A DNA stretch of 64,000 bases from G963662905 sp963676415 (GTDB lineage: Bacteria; Bacteroidota; Bacteroidia; Bacteroidales; WRLA01): positions 1,984,001 to 2,048,000 of the forward strand of contig OY781097.1 of NCBI GenBank assembly GCA_963676415.1. Direction: 5' to 3'. A program made the translations under genes and the position numbers. Under the pieces are notes generated by a model. It searched no databases. It saw nothing but the letters and a program-made list of their open reading frames with translations, and was not told where the DNA came from. Below, one piece after another: positions 11,701 through 17,164 of this stretch (the stretch's first letter is position 1; the number at the start of each line of letters is the position of its first letter).

Positions 11701-11822
11701 TCATGACCAACGAAACAAATGTTGCTATCAACGTTTCAACTTACGAATCAGGTGTTTACATGCTGCGTATGCGTGCTGCCGATGGCACACTCACTACCAA
11801 GCGTGTTACTATTGCTGAATAA
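2751..11822 (+). CDS. Giant T9SS-exported adhesin-like surface protein
   Basis: This 3023-aa protein has a signal peptide (hydrophobic core LTLMLAVLLSS, cleavage after AFA) and, from about residue 2940, a type A T9SS sorting domain (VYPNPATD, VVNAVGQVV, YESGVYMLRM), so it should cross the outer membrane and be anchored or released. Between them I see four copies of a ~155-residue module (about 323-480, 957-1110, 1350-1505, 1990-2145) running from (E/Q)IxYDD to YQD(F/Y)M. There are three gingipain-adhesin/choice-of-anchor-J-like domains beginning with a FEGG or DDFE motif (711-867, 1739-1893, 2579-2762). Carboxypeptidase-regulatory-like folds occur near 204-289, 602-686, 1231-1317 and 1629-1714, and fibronectin-III-like linkers with YNVYRDG near 1173, 2200, 2493 and 2885. 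There is no protease domain, so adhesion or matrix function is inferred. Codons ending in T dominate (GGT, GCT, ACT), which suggests high expression. The ligand is unknown. Confidence 0.9.
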   Translation: MRKLTKILTLMLAVLLSSTMAFADFVEVGGGTLTERYVPFNGYYDYGWSKVIYLQSELGGDAITIEKLAHQISSTPSGYMMPDQAIWMKATSETSFSSAAYTDPAANGFTKVFDGTIDYTATPGEWLEIEFNVADFDYNGTDNLMVIWENKKDDYASGYPHWYYQSLSNRAVYDYQDNSFPTVSGTIGNYVPNTRFYYTPPLPPGVMHGIVENTATGDPVVGATITATETISGDEYTWMSGENGEYFFPVEPGTYDLSFAKIGFSGATENGIAVILGDTTEVPDVTLTENPYEPMFVEATVNATDDACLVEWGLPSGDYEIVYDDGVAENMIAWFFGGNMNAVKFTPAGYPAIVKGGSVYVGDGSYPTGGAFLNVDFGVAVYAADGVNGMPGTLLDSIVVAPTEYGWVNFMGLNAEVLSGDFYIAMAQGGDYPDCAPIGIDETAPQKFRSYSRNLTNGGAWGVSAYQDFMIRAIVEGSNSGSGDYARAATIWPAKIEGQTSQSPTNTTFGKEGSPEYNIISGSATRGVDHYMVYRVSNFDPEDPMDPGTETLLNNNVSGLSYNDNGFGAQPSGYYRYNVYAAYESGEVSDAAVSNVVGHALSADVTFEVSTTDGESPAGAIVNMTGIAYPYFTAIETVPASGTLVVEDVDFGDYDITVQLSGYDLYELSSYNVDGEETIVVILAESKYAPTNLYVDPTTLLATWNEPSNAIASEGFEGGAIPAGWSTQQVSGTANWEITTGGHSGHPSTAHTGTYNALLYATSATSVWLISPEYDLSVCTNEATLTFWHTQPVWASDQDELEVYYRTGGGAWQLLEDYTSSITSWTEESITLTGDQLATDFQIGFLGNADYGYGIGIDDVAILGDFEVSPATYMVYLDGAQVGETDVTEYQYIDLNFGQTYVAGVAAVYSSGVSDIITYEFTAAFLPPPRDLEGEVVDHDAILSWTAPGSGSGEEYEIVYTDDTPENATAWNVVDSENALKMTPEGYPCQVLSISLNIYDGTWPAGNILTPMEVLVYDDNGAGGLPGDLLGSKVVTPANYNWVEVDMSDLNININDGDFYAAMKQIGTYPDCPPIAIDEDAGVNRSYSHADGDPWAVANYQDFMFKARVYGETSGDKMLGANTIEIPAVANVNALTAQAPVQNAGTVQEGYAKYIHNTRAPLAGVLDNLIAYNVYRDGSFIAQTDESTRTYTDVYAPAGTHEYSVTAVYEAPTAGESLEEGPIELYIYGEGAISGTVSVMGTPLVPLEGATITAYREVGDELIYEAETTSDNNGAYSMTVLEASYTIVCEAADYESQEVTGQSVANGGNTIVDFVMLEAPAPALGVYAERNFEHTQVDVSWYEPSNYYQIIYDNDDATNVTAWDVAGNMHAVKFTPAGYPTDVLGGYVNIYDGSWPSGNSLQPFTMFAALADGEGGMPGTMLDSITVNPAAHGWVEFNFAGGNFVEEGDFYLIMRQDTDYPNCAPIAVDATAGANRSYSRYITGGKDWELSAYQDYMIRAKVYGDNSGRAATEFNAELNLAQGTTANTLSKYSVAAAQVNTQKLGQFVSLSTESVRGLESYTIFRLEDGQQNSPDTWTLLDEGVTATEWTDMDWPSLENGFYVYAVVSVYTYNQSPAAFSNVVPKGQDSEVTVNVSTNTGDSPEGALVSFVPQGNGSIEEKEAPADGVTFFHELTNGWYDLTVSKPGYESYILEGLYVNQDMEIDAVLIEACLPPQMFHVTMDGIATWLPPVLDYEEVFFEGFEGGMIPSGWTQITDPAMNPDQWAVQTGGAGGHPAGAFEGEYNALFNGSSAITKLVTPQINLGGAIAPELSFWFAQPASSGQDKLAVFYKNTASGSWQALMSEAGDVPYWTKKNIQLPNPTATYYIAFEGTAPETGGYGVSLDNVRVVKGVEPGDDRALEGYNVYLNGVFQDFTTDLTYTYTGLTVAQAYIGGVSAKYTNCESPIVLYPFTYYTCDFFAPVRNLEASLINCDVQLTWEPPGDLEPQEYDIIYTDDTPENATAWNVVNSENALRMTPAGYPCDVLTVSVNIYDGTWPAGNILNPMEILVYAGDGTGGLPGTVLGSKVVTPTAYNWVDVDVSDMGITISDGDFYVAMKQIGTYPDCPPTAIDENAGVNRSYSRADGDPWGIANYQDFMFKAHVYGIYFGDRVIDGGSVNVPAIANAAALTANEPVVNTGMQEVKNGKFVYADGREMRALRGYNVYRDGDKVNDVLLGVGSTVYTDTPPYGGVYVYGVTAEYDEGHACPVEVEVDVCGHLPAPTDLTGLDVDYTAHLWWNAPSTSLSAWLHYDDGEYVSRIGAGEAQYDVAIRFPVEALAPYDGLSMTTLRIFFVAHEHAAGTDYSGRVWTKDGSNDPEVVAEIDIDESTITWEAWNDFELETPLVVDATKELWFGYYVDQSADDYPAATSAVADNGLGNLIYYGGTWATLLDLNPDLDYNWMVRGYVTDEAGDRVEMNAIANTATYNSFGEVANINVEPQKTVLPTGSRAVLLGYNVYRDGDDEPVNADIIPDTTYDDVDLLAGIYEYVVTAVYDEGESYPDGPIPVKIGEDLPVPPVPNADVQCNDVVLSWGSASAKLWDDFEMYANFTLDLSPWILNDVDGSTTYGFSGIAFPNSGAAMAFIAFNSKATDPPMDENLAYSGDKFAACFAATTPPNNDWMITPKLMIDEGDVFNFMAKSYTDEYGLERFKVAVSTTGTDPEDFTVINEGEYVEAPADAYGMFEYDLSAYDGQEIYIAINCVSNNAFIFMVDDVYVGPAGKARFAGNDVSNGTVARAEVAWNGEVYAPASNARIERDLLGYNVFMDDVQVNTELVVETTYTVEDLEAGTYGFQINAVYDAGTSARTDVVEVTIEEYVAVSDLAGEINMDGYPELTWSAPAGRALESYKVYREGEVIAEGVTETTYVDENAPSGELVCYTVVAVYTDCESVPSNEVCLTVGINDINGNELSVYPNPATDVVNVRHSGQIEQITVVNAVGQVVAEIMTNETNVAINVSTYESGVYMLRMRAADGTLTTKRVTIAE

Positions 11823-11847
11823 GCATTAGCACTTTAGAATACTTCCA

Positions 11848-11879
11848 AAGCGTCCCGGTTTTCCGGGGCGCTTTTTTTT
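11848..11879 (+). terminator. Terminator of the giant surface protein gene
   Basis: AAGCGTCCCGG-TTTT-CCGGGGCGCTT forms an 11-bp stem with one wobble pair, followed by eight T. It lies 25 bp after the stop codon. Confidence 0.92.
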
Positions 11880-11954
11880 GGTTTGATTCTTGAAAGCTAA
11901 ATGATAATAGTCTGTATTTATAGTATTTATAATCAGCCTGATGTTAAAATGTAA

Positions 11955-12189
11955 TTAGAGTTTGACCATAAAGAACAGTGCTTGATTCTAAATGTTCGAG
12001 GTCGAGGAGCCATGCTGCGCTATACTACGATGTGCTGCGATGCGTTGCATTGCGTTGTACTGAGCTTGTCGAAGTAAGCACTGCCGAAGTACGTGTGAGA
12101 AATCTAAACTGCAGTCCCGATGGTACGGGATGAGGAATTGGATTTTGTGCAATCCAGAAAATTCGGGAGACTTTATAAGCGAACTCTAA
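11955..12189. repeat. Dispersed inverted-repeat (MITE-like) element, copy 1
   Basis: A 235-bp non-coding element with imperfect terminal inverted repeats: left TTAGAGTTTGACCATAAAG, right (reverse complement) TTAGAGTTCGCTTATAAAG, 15 of 19 identical. Inside it carries TTGATTCTAAATGTTCGAGG followed by TCGAGG, shared with copy 2 at 12309-12470, and the REP-like ACTGAGCTTGTCGAAGTA. No open frame is present. Confidence 0.6.
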
Positions 12190-12308
12190 ATAGATTTTGA
12201 TATCATTTTGGATTATAGTTAAGCTCTTATCGTTTTTTTTTTAATTTTGTCAGTATTGGTAGAGCGAAAAAATTTATTTTCTGTAAAGAGTATTTGTTTC
12301 ATGCTTAA

Positions 12309-12470
12309 TTAGTATTTGTCTATAAAGTACAGTTCTTGATTTAGAATGTTCGAGGTCGAGGTGTTATACTGCGATGCGATGTATTGCGCAATACTGAGCT
12401 TGCCGTAGCAAACTGATTTCAGTACGGGAATAAACCCGATATATCGGGAGACATTATGGACAAGCATTAA
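12309..12470. repeat. Dispersed inverted-repeat (MITE-like) element, copy 2
   Basis: A 162-bp element. The left end TTAGTATTTGTCTATAAAG and right end (reverse complement) TTAATGCTTGTCCATAATG match at 14 of 19 positions. It shares the internal TTCTTGATTTAGAATGTTCG and CTGAGCTTG blocks with copy 1, and the terminal CATTATGGACAAGC block with copies near 21049 and 51272. Non-coding. Confidence 0.6.
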
Positions 12471-12518
12471 TTAGTAATCTTTATTGCGAAAGGGATAAAT
12501 TGAATTCTACCTAACTGC

Positions 12519-12526
12519 TAAATTTG
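12519..12526 (+). promoter_or_regulatory. Candidate -7 box for the acyl-AMP ligase gene
   Basis: TAAATTTG matches TAnnTTTG, 37 bp before the start codon of the ligase gene. The upstream -33 element is poor (ATTG at 12499 with only 16 bp spacing). Confidence 0.35.
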
Positions 12527-12562
12527 GGTTTATTTAAAAAATTTACTATTCTAATCTGACTT

Positions 12563-14251
12563 ATGATGCGGAATTCAGTCTTGGAACGTGTTAATAGCTT
12601 GCAGGAATTATTAATTCGTGCTGCAAAATATGATTGTACTCATGGTATTGGCTACATTGATTCTAAAGGAAATAGTGATTTTATTAGTTATAGTGATTTT
12701 TTAATTAAAGCTAAGAAAGGTGCTGCAGTTCTTAGAAAATCAGGAATTAATGCTGGCGATATTGCATTAATTGTACTTCAGGATAATAAGGATATTATTG
12801 ATGTTTTTTGGGCATGTATTTTTTCCGGGGTCGTTCCTTCAATTCTGCAAGCTCCTATGAGTTTTGATCTTGATAATCAAAGTATGGCAAAAATTAAAAA
12901 TGTGTTTGATTTAATAGGAGATCCTCATATTATTTTTGATAGAGATATTAGTTGTTTTGAGCCCTATAGTATGGGCGATAACGTTTTTTCAATTGACCAT
13001 TTTAAGAAGGCACTTACTGGCGAAACCAATACAATCCAAGAAGCAGTTGATGAAGATGCAATAGCATATATTCAGTTTAGTTCAGGAAGTACCGGAAAAC
13101 CAAAAGGGGTTGTGCTCTCAAATAGGAATATAACTTCAAATTTAGAGGCAATTGCTATTGGGCTGCATTTTACGCCCCATAGTACCTCTGTAAACTGGAT
13201 GCCTCTATATCATGATATGGGGCTAATAGGTTATCACTTGTCAATCATGCATAATTGTTCAGCACAGTTCCATATTAATACAATTGATTTTGTACGTAAT
13301 CCTTTTCTGTGGTTGGATGCTATTTCTGAGTTTAAGGCTGTTATTACCGGAAGCCCTAATTTTGGCTTGGTGCTTACGAATAGGTTTTTGAAAAAAAGAC
13401 AACATAACCCAAATTGGAATTTTGTTACATTGAAAGCTATGCTTAATGGTGCGGAACCAATTTCTCCTAAGGTAATGTACGAATTTAATGAATTGCTGGC
13501 TTCGTACAATTTTAGCCCTAAAGCAATGATGCCTGTGTATGGTATGGCAGAAGCTTCCCTGGCTATCAGTTTTACCGATTATTTTTCAGAAAGAAATGTT
13601 TATTACTTTTCTCGAAATAGTATTGTGAATGATGCTATTGCCAAAATTGTTGATCCAGATCATCCTGATGCTATGGAAATTGTTGCTGTAGGGAAAGCTT
13701 TAAAGAACATTGAATTCCGTATTGTTGATTTTGAAGATAAATTGGAGGAAGATCTGCATATTGGTCATATTCAAATTCGTGGAAATAGCGTTACTAATGG
13801 TTATTACTACCAAATGGACAATGAGGGAGTGTTTACCGATGATGGTTGGTTACGAACTGGAGATATGGGCTTTAATTATGATGGGGAATTATTTATTTCC
13901 GGAAGGTTCAAAGATTTAATTATTTTCGGTGGCCGTAATCTTTATGCTCATGATTTTGAATATGTTTCCCAAGGATTAGATGAGCTCCAATATGGAAAGG
14001 TTGTTTTTTGTGGCTATTTTGATGACGTGGCAGCCTTAGATAGGGTAGTGTGCTTTATTGCTGGCGTTGCCCCTTCGAAACGTGATGAATTATCAAAGAG
14101 GTTGAGAGATCTCATAATGAAGCATATGGGAGTCTCTATTCATGATATCATTTGGCTAAAACCTATCCAAATCCCTAAAACGTCAAGTGGGAAACTTCAA
14201 AGATATAAACTCCTTAATTCATATCTAAAAGGGGAGTTTGTGAATAATTAA
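12563..14251 (+). CDS. Fatty-acyl-AMP ligase (FAAL-type AMP-dependent synthetase)
   Basis: This 562-aa adenylate-forming enzyme should activate a fatty acid as acyl-AMP and hand it to an acyl carrier protein. The ANL-family signatures are visible: the ATP loop FSSGSTGKPKGVV near residue 174, WMPLYHDMGLIGYH near 213, PVYGMAEASLA, TGDMGF and GRFKDLIIFGGRNLYAHDFE. The C-terminal lysine motif is KTSSGKLQRYK. YHDMGLIG and GRNLYAHD are the variants seen in FAAL rather than in CoA ligases, and the next gene is an ACP, which fits FAAL chemistry. The gene is visibly more AT-rich than its neighbours and lies behind two dispersed repeats, which suggests acquisition or a remnant of a larger lipid or natural-product locus. 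The start has two adjacent ATGs (12563 and 12566). The substrate chain is unknown. Confidence 0.85.
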   Translation: MMRNSVLERVNSLQELLIRAAKYDCTHGIGYIDSKGNSDFISYSDFLIKAKKGAAVLRKSGINAGDIALIVLQDNKDIIDVFWACIFSGVVPSILQAPMSFDLDNQSMAKIKNVFDLIGDPHIIFDRDISCFEPYSMGDNVFSIDHFKKALTGETNTIQEAVDEDAIAYIQFSSGSTGKPKGVVLSNRNITSNLEAIAIGLHFTPHSTSVNWMPLYHDMGLIGYHLSIMHNCSAQFHINTIDFVRNPFLWLDAISEFKAVITGSPNFGLVLTNRFLKKRQHNPNWNFVTLKAMLNGAEPISPKVMYEFNELLASYNFSPKAMMPVYGMAEASLAISFTDYFSERNVYYFSRNSIVNDAIAKIVDPDHPDAMEIVAVGKALKNIEFRIVDFEDKLEEDLHIGHIQIRGNSVTNGYYYQMDNEGVFTDDGWLRTGDMGFNYDGELFISGRFKDLIIFGGRNLYAHDFEYVSQGLDELQYGKVVFCGYFDDVAALDRVVCFIAGVAPSKRDELSKRLRDLIMKHMGVSIHDIIWLKPIQIPKTSSGKLQRYKLLNSYLKGEFVNN

Positions 14252-14319
14252 TCTATGTGAATAGGGATTTATCAGACTTATTTGCACGTTTTAAAAATGC
14301 TCAAACATAATTTAATCCT

Positions 14320-14568
14320 ATGAAAATCGAAGATTTTATCGAAAAAATTGAAGAAGAATTTGAAGATATCGAAACAGGTTCGGTTAAACCAGATACTGTT
14401 TTTAGAGATGTTTTTGAATGGAATTCAATTAATGCACTCATTTATATCGCCATGGTGAAAACCGAATACGATGTGAGTATCAATGCGGAAGAAATTGCTT
14501 CTTCAAAAACCATTCAGGATCTTTTTGACCTGATCAGCAAGAAAGTGGAAGCCGGCCAAACAGAATAA
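14320..14568 (+). CDS. Acyl carrier protein
   Basis: This 82-aa acidic protein has the length and helical pattern of an ACP. The likely phosphopantetheine attachment site is Ser36 in EWNSINAL, in place of the more usual D-S-L. It follows the acyl-AMP ligase by 68 bp on the same strand and is the likely acceptor of its acyl-AMP. It is divergent from the housekeeping AcpP, and no ketosynthase or transferase gene is next to it, so the final destination of the acyl chain is not shown. A strong terminator follows. Confidence 0.85.
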   Translation: MKIEDFIEKIEEEFEDIETGSVKPDTVFRDVFEWNSINALIYIAMVKTEYDVSINAEEIASSKTIQDLFDLISKKVEAGQTE

Positions 14569-14587
14569 TTTTTTGCTGTTTCACAAA

Positions 14588-14640
14588 AAAATGGCTGTTT
14601 TCCTTCATTGAGAAAACAGCCATTTTCATTTTTATCCAGC
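14588..14640. terminator. Strong terminator after the ACP gene
   Basis: AAAATGGCTGTTTTC (14588-14602) and GAAAACAGCCATTTT (14612-14626) form a perfect 15-bp stem, followed by a T-rich stretch. The symmetry would allow use from either strand. Confidence 0.9.
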
Positions 14641-14832
14641 CTGATTAATTCATGAAATTTCGTCATGAGCACATTCAACAAGCTCAGTGACCACGCACAA
14701 AACGCAATAAGAGAAAGGGAGCGCAGATTTTTGGCGCATAGGAATAGCCGTAGAAAAAGATAGCATTCCTTTCTGTTGAAGCGGTTTGGGCGCGTAATAG
14801 AGTACTTTGTGAATTATTCAGGCTAGAGTTTA
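14641..14832. other. Intergenic stretch with a REP-like motif
   Basis: No gene is seen. TTCAACAAGCTCAGTGACC at about 14672-14691 is a variant, on the opposite strand, of the CTGAGCTTGTCGAAG motif found inside the dispersed repeats at 12.0-12.4 kb. Confidence 0.4.
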
Positions 14833-15258
14833 TTATTGTCGCGTAAACACTGCTGTTAACTGCAATTGATTGCCATCGTATTTTGAAAATTCGATTTGGT
14901 TTTCCCCGGTCAATGTACCGAATGCACTAACTGTCCAGGATTCATCGCTGCCGATTTCCTGTGTGGGTACCGTGATGGTCGATTCAGTAACAATGGCATA
15001 GGCTTCGATTTCCACGCCCAGTTGCATATAATTTTTAAGCAAAACCTGCGCCGAATTCGATGGGTCGGCCACAATCGTTACCGGATAGGTATTGTCTGTA
15101 CTTTTTGTGGATTCCTGACAAAGCCAGGTTCCGGTAAAATTGTCCCGCGCGTCTGATGTGGGATCAATAATTTCATCTTCCTCCGTACAGGATGACATAA
15201 AAAAGCTTGTAATCATTAAAAGGATCAGGATTCCTGCGAAAGTTCTGCTCTGCTTCAT
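14833..15258 (-). CDS. Small lipocalin-like lipoprotein, unknown function
   Basis: This 141-aa protein has a lipoprotein signal peptide: KQSR, a hydrophobic core, then the lipobox MSSC at about residues 21-24, followed by acidic residues, a typical Bacteroidota surface or periplasmic lipoprotein start. The mature part is predicted beta-rich and contains FTGTWLCQES near the start, a pattern common in lipocalin-like domains of Bacteroidota lipoproteins. No catalytic motif is visible. It is transcribed on the minus strand beside a T9SS thioredoxin-like gene. The function is not known. Confidence 0.75.
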   Translation of the reverse strand: MKQSRTFAGILILLMITSFFMSSCTEEDEIIDPTSDARDNFTGTWLCQESTKSTDNTYPVTIVADPSNSAQVLLKNYMQLGVEIEAYAIVTESTITVPTQEIGSDESWTVSAFGTLTGENQIEFSKYDGNQLQLTAVFTRQ

Positions 15259-15323
15259 GTTTGTGCGTGTTTGAATTGAGCAGTAAAATTACAAAATAGC
15301 AGGATTAATCAAACTTGGTTTAT

Positions 15324-16115
15324 TTAATTCCTTTGTTTTATCATCAGTTTTTGTGTGTAGGTTTTTCCTTGGGTTTCTGTTTCAAGGAAATAAATGCCAT
15401 CTGCAAAAGTGTTCAGGTTCAATGTAATGCCGCCCTTTTGCGCCGGGTGGAAGTCTTCAAAAACCAGTTTTCCGCTCAAATCGTGAATCCTGAGTTTTAA
15501 AACATCCGGGTTTTTTCCATGAAAATTTATTGTCAGGCGGTCGGTAGCCGGATTTGGGTAAATACTGAAGTTTTGTGCAAGTGCTTGTTCCTGCAAAGCT
15601 GTGGGCATAGCGCCATTAGCCAAAAGAACGCTGTCGATATGTTCAAAATCAGGAATATCGTAGGGCATAAAAAGATTGCCCACAATAGTATGGTCGGGCA
15701 TGATTACCAAAACTGTCGGATGCGACATGATTTCAAAATCGTTATTGGCAATATTTCCTCCGCCTTCGATGCCACTCGCAGTAGGGTATTCAATGCCGTA
15801 GGTGGTATCGAAAACATAAACGCCCTCGTTTGTATCGCCCCAGGCTACGCCCATAAAAAACACTTCACCTTGATTGTGGCCGTATTTTTTATAAATGGCC
15901 TGATGATCAGGTGCATAAAGATTGCACGGTCCGCAGGAAGTACTAAAAAAGTCGATCACTGCTATTTTTCCCTGATCAAGCAGGTCGTACAGGCGGATGT
16001 TTTCCCCTTCGATGGTTTTTACACGGATGTCCACAGCCTTTTGAAATGGCGTTTGCGCCATCAAAGCCTGTAAACTGAACAAAATCAATAAACTGATTAG
16101 GTGTAAATATTTCAT
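15324..16115 (-). CDS. Thioredoxin-like (TlpA/AhpC-TSA) protein with T9SS sorting domain
   Basis: The start is set at the ATG at 16115, because MKYLHLISLLILFSLQALMA is a clear signal peptide ending in AQ; the frame is open for 35 more codons upstream. The 263-aa product has a thioredoxin fold with the redox motif CGPC (Cys61, Cys64) in DFFSTSCGPCNLYAP. A proline-containing MSHPTVLVI segment corresponds to the cis-Pro loop. The last ~80 residues (from NFSIYPNPATDRL to KLMIKQ) form a type A T9SS sorting domain. It is therefore an exported redox protein, perhaps acting on disulfides of surface proteins; the partner is not shown. Confidence 0.88.
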   Translation of the reverse strand: MKYLHLISLLILFSLQALMAQTPFQKAVDIRVKTIEGENIRLYDLLDQGKIAVIDFFSTSCGPCNLYAPDHQAIYKKYGHNQGEVFFMGVAWGDTNEGVYVFDTTYGIEYPTASGIEGGGNIANNDFEIMSHPTVLVIMPDHTIVGNLFMPYDIPDFEHIDSVLLANGAMPTALQEQALAQNFSIYPNPATDRLTINFHGKNPDVLKLRIHDLSGKLVFEDFHPAQKGGITLNLNTFADGIYFLETETQGKTYTQKLMIKQRN

Positions 16116-16189
16116 TTTTAGACTTTTAAATTGATGAATTTTGATGAGTAGTGCATCTGATAATAAGATATTGCAAACCCATACCCATA

Positions 16190-16234
16190 AAAACAAAAAT
16201 ACAGCCTGAAATGTTTTCAATCAAGCTGTATTTT
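16190..16234 (-). terminator. Terminator after deoC
   Basis: AAAATACAGC and GCTGTATTTT form a 10-bp stem with a 19-nt loop. On the minus strand the stem is followed by TTGTTTTTA. It lies 55 bp beyond the deoC stop codon. Confidence 0.7.
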
Positions 16235-16288
16235 GTTGTAAATCAGATTATTGTGTTGTTGCCTTGTGAATGCGTTTTTTTAACCTGA

Positions 16289-17125
16289 TTAAATAAGGGC
16301 TGCGGCTTTTGCGGCCAAACGACTTGCTCCAATGCGGAATAAATCGGGAGTGTCCCAATCTTTGCCCAGAACTTCCAAAAGCAGGGTGTAATATTTTAGG
16401 GCGTCTTCCGGTTCGCTGATTCCTCCAGCAGGTTTAAAACCAATTTTCTTTCCGCTGATTTTGTAATAGTCTTTAATAGTGTCCATCATCACCAGCGCGG
16501 CCTCAAGTGTAGCGGCCGGATTGATTTTTCCAGTGGACGTTTTGATAAAGTCTGCGCCATTTTCAATAGCAATTTCACTGGCTTTACGGATATTGGCCGA
16601 TGTTTTCAGTTCGCCGGTTTCCAGGATAACTTTCAGGTGTGCTTTGCCACAGGCTTCCTTAATAGCTTTGATTTCGCCGCCAACTTCTGCATAACATCCT
16701 TCCAGGAATTTGCCACGGCTGATGACCATATCAATTTCTTCGGCACCTTCCTGAACGGCATAATGCACTTCGGCAAGTTTTATAAAAAGCGGACTTTGGC
16801 CCGAAGGGAAAGCGCCGGCAACAGAAGCAACGTTCAGGCCGCTTCCTTTTAGTATGGAAAAAGCTTTGCGCACCATCGTGGGATAAACGCAAACCGCGGC
16901 AACTCCTTTCGAATTGGCTTTTCTGTATTCAAAATCGCGTGCACGCTGACAAAGATCCTCAATGGTTTTGTCGTTATCATCGCCATTGAGCGTAGTCAGG
17001 TCGATAAAACTCAGGATGTTCACCCAGATATCGCGTGTAGCTTCAATTTTGGTGTTGTTGAGAATGTCTTGTACCCTGTTTTTAATCTGTTCGTTTGTAT
17101 AGTTGTATTCCGGGAAATTAATCAT
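16289..17125 (-). CDS. deoC: Deoxyribose-phosphate aldolase
   Basis: This cytoplasmic class I aldolase splits 2-deoxyribose 5-phosphate into glyceraldehyde 3-phosphate and acetaldehyde during deoxynucleoside catabolism. The 278-aa length fits the longer DeoC subfamily. The Schiff-base lysine is Lys195 in FIKTSTGK and the proton-relay lysine is Lys231 in GFKPAGGI. VAGAFPSGQ and EIDMVISRG are further family stretches. It lies 40 bp downstream of rseP on the same strand, so it may be cotranscribed with the dxr-rseP genes, although the functions are unrelated. Confidence 0.96.
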   Translation of the reverse strand: MINFPEYNYTNEQIKNRVQDILNNTKIEATRDIWVNILSFIDLTTLNGDDNDKTIEDLCQRARDFEYRKANSKGVAAVCVYPTMVRKAFSILKGSGLNVASVAGAFPSGQSPLFIKLAEVHYAVQEGAEEIDMVISRGKFLEGCYAEVGGEIKAIKEACGKAHLKVILETGELKTSANIRKASEIAIENGADFIKTSTGKINPAATLEAALVMMDTIKDYYKISGKKIGFKPAGGISEPEDALKYYTLLLEVLGKDWDTPDLFRIGASRLAAKAAALI

Positions 17126-17164
17126 AGCTTTAAAATTTTGAGATTAACGCAAAAGGCTTTCAAT

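Noticed and set aside
2751..11822. Gingipain-type protease identity for the giant protein
   Set aside because: The adhesin-like domains recall gingipain and HagA, but no catalytic Cys/His protease domain is present anywhere in the 3023 residues.
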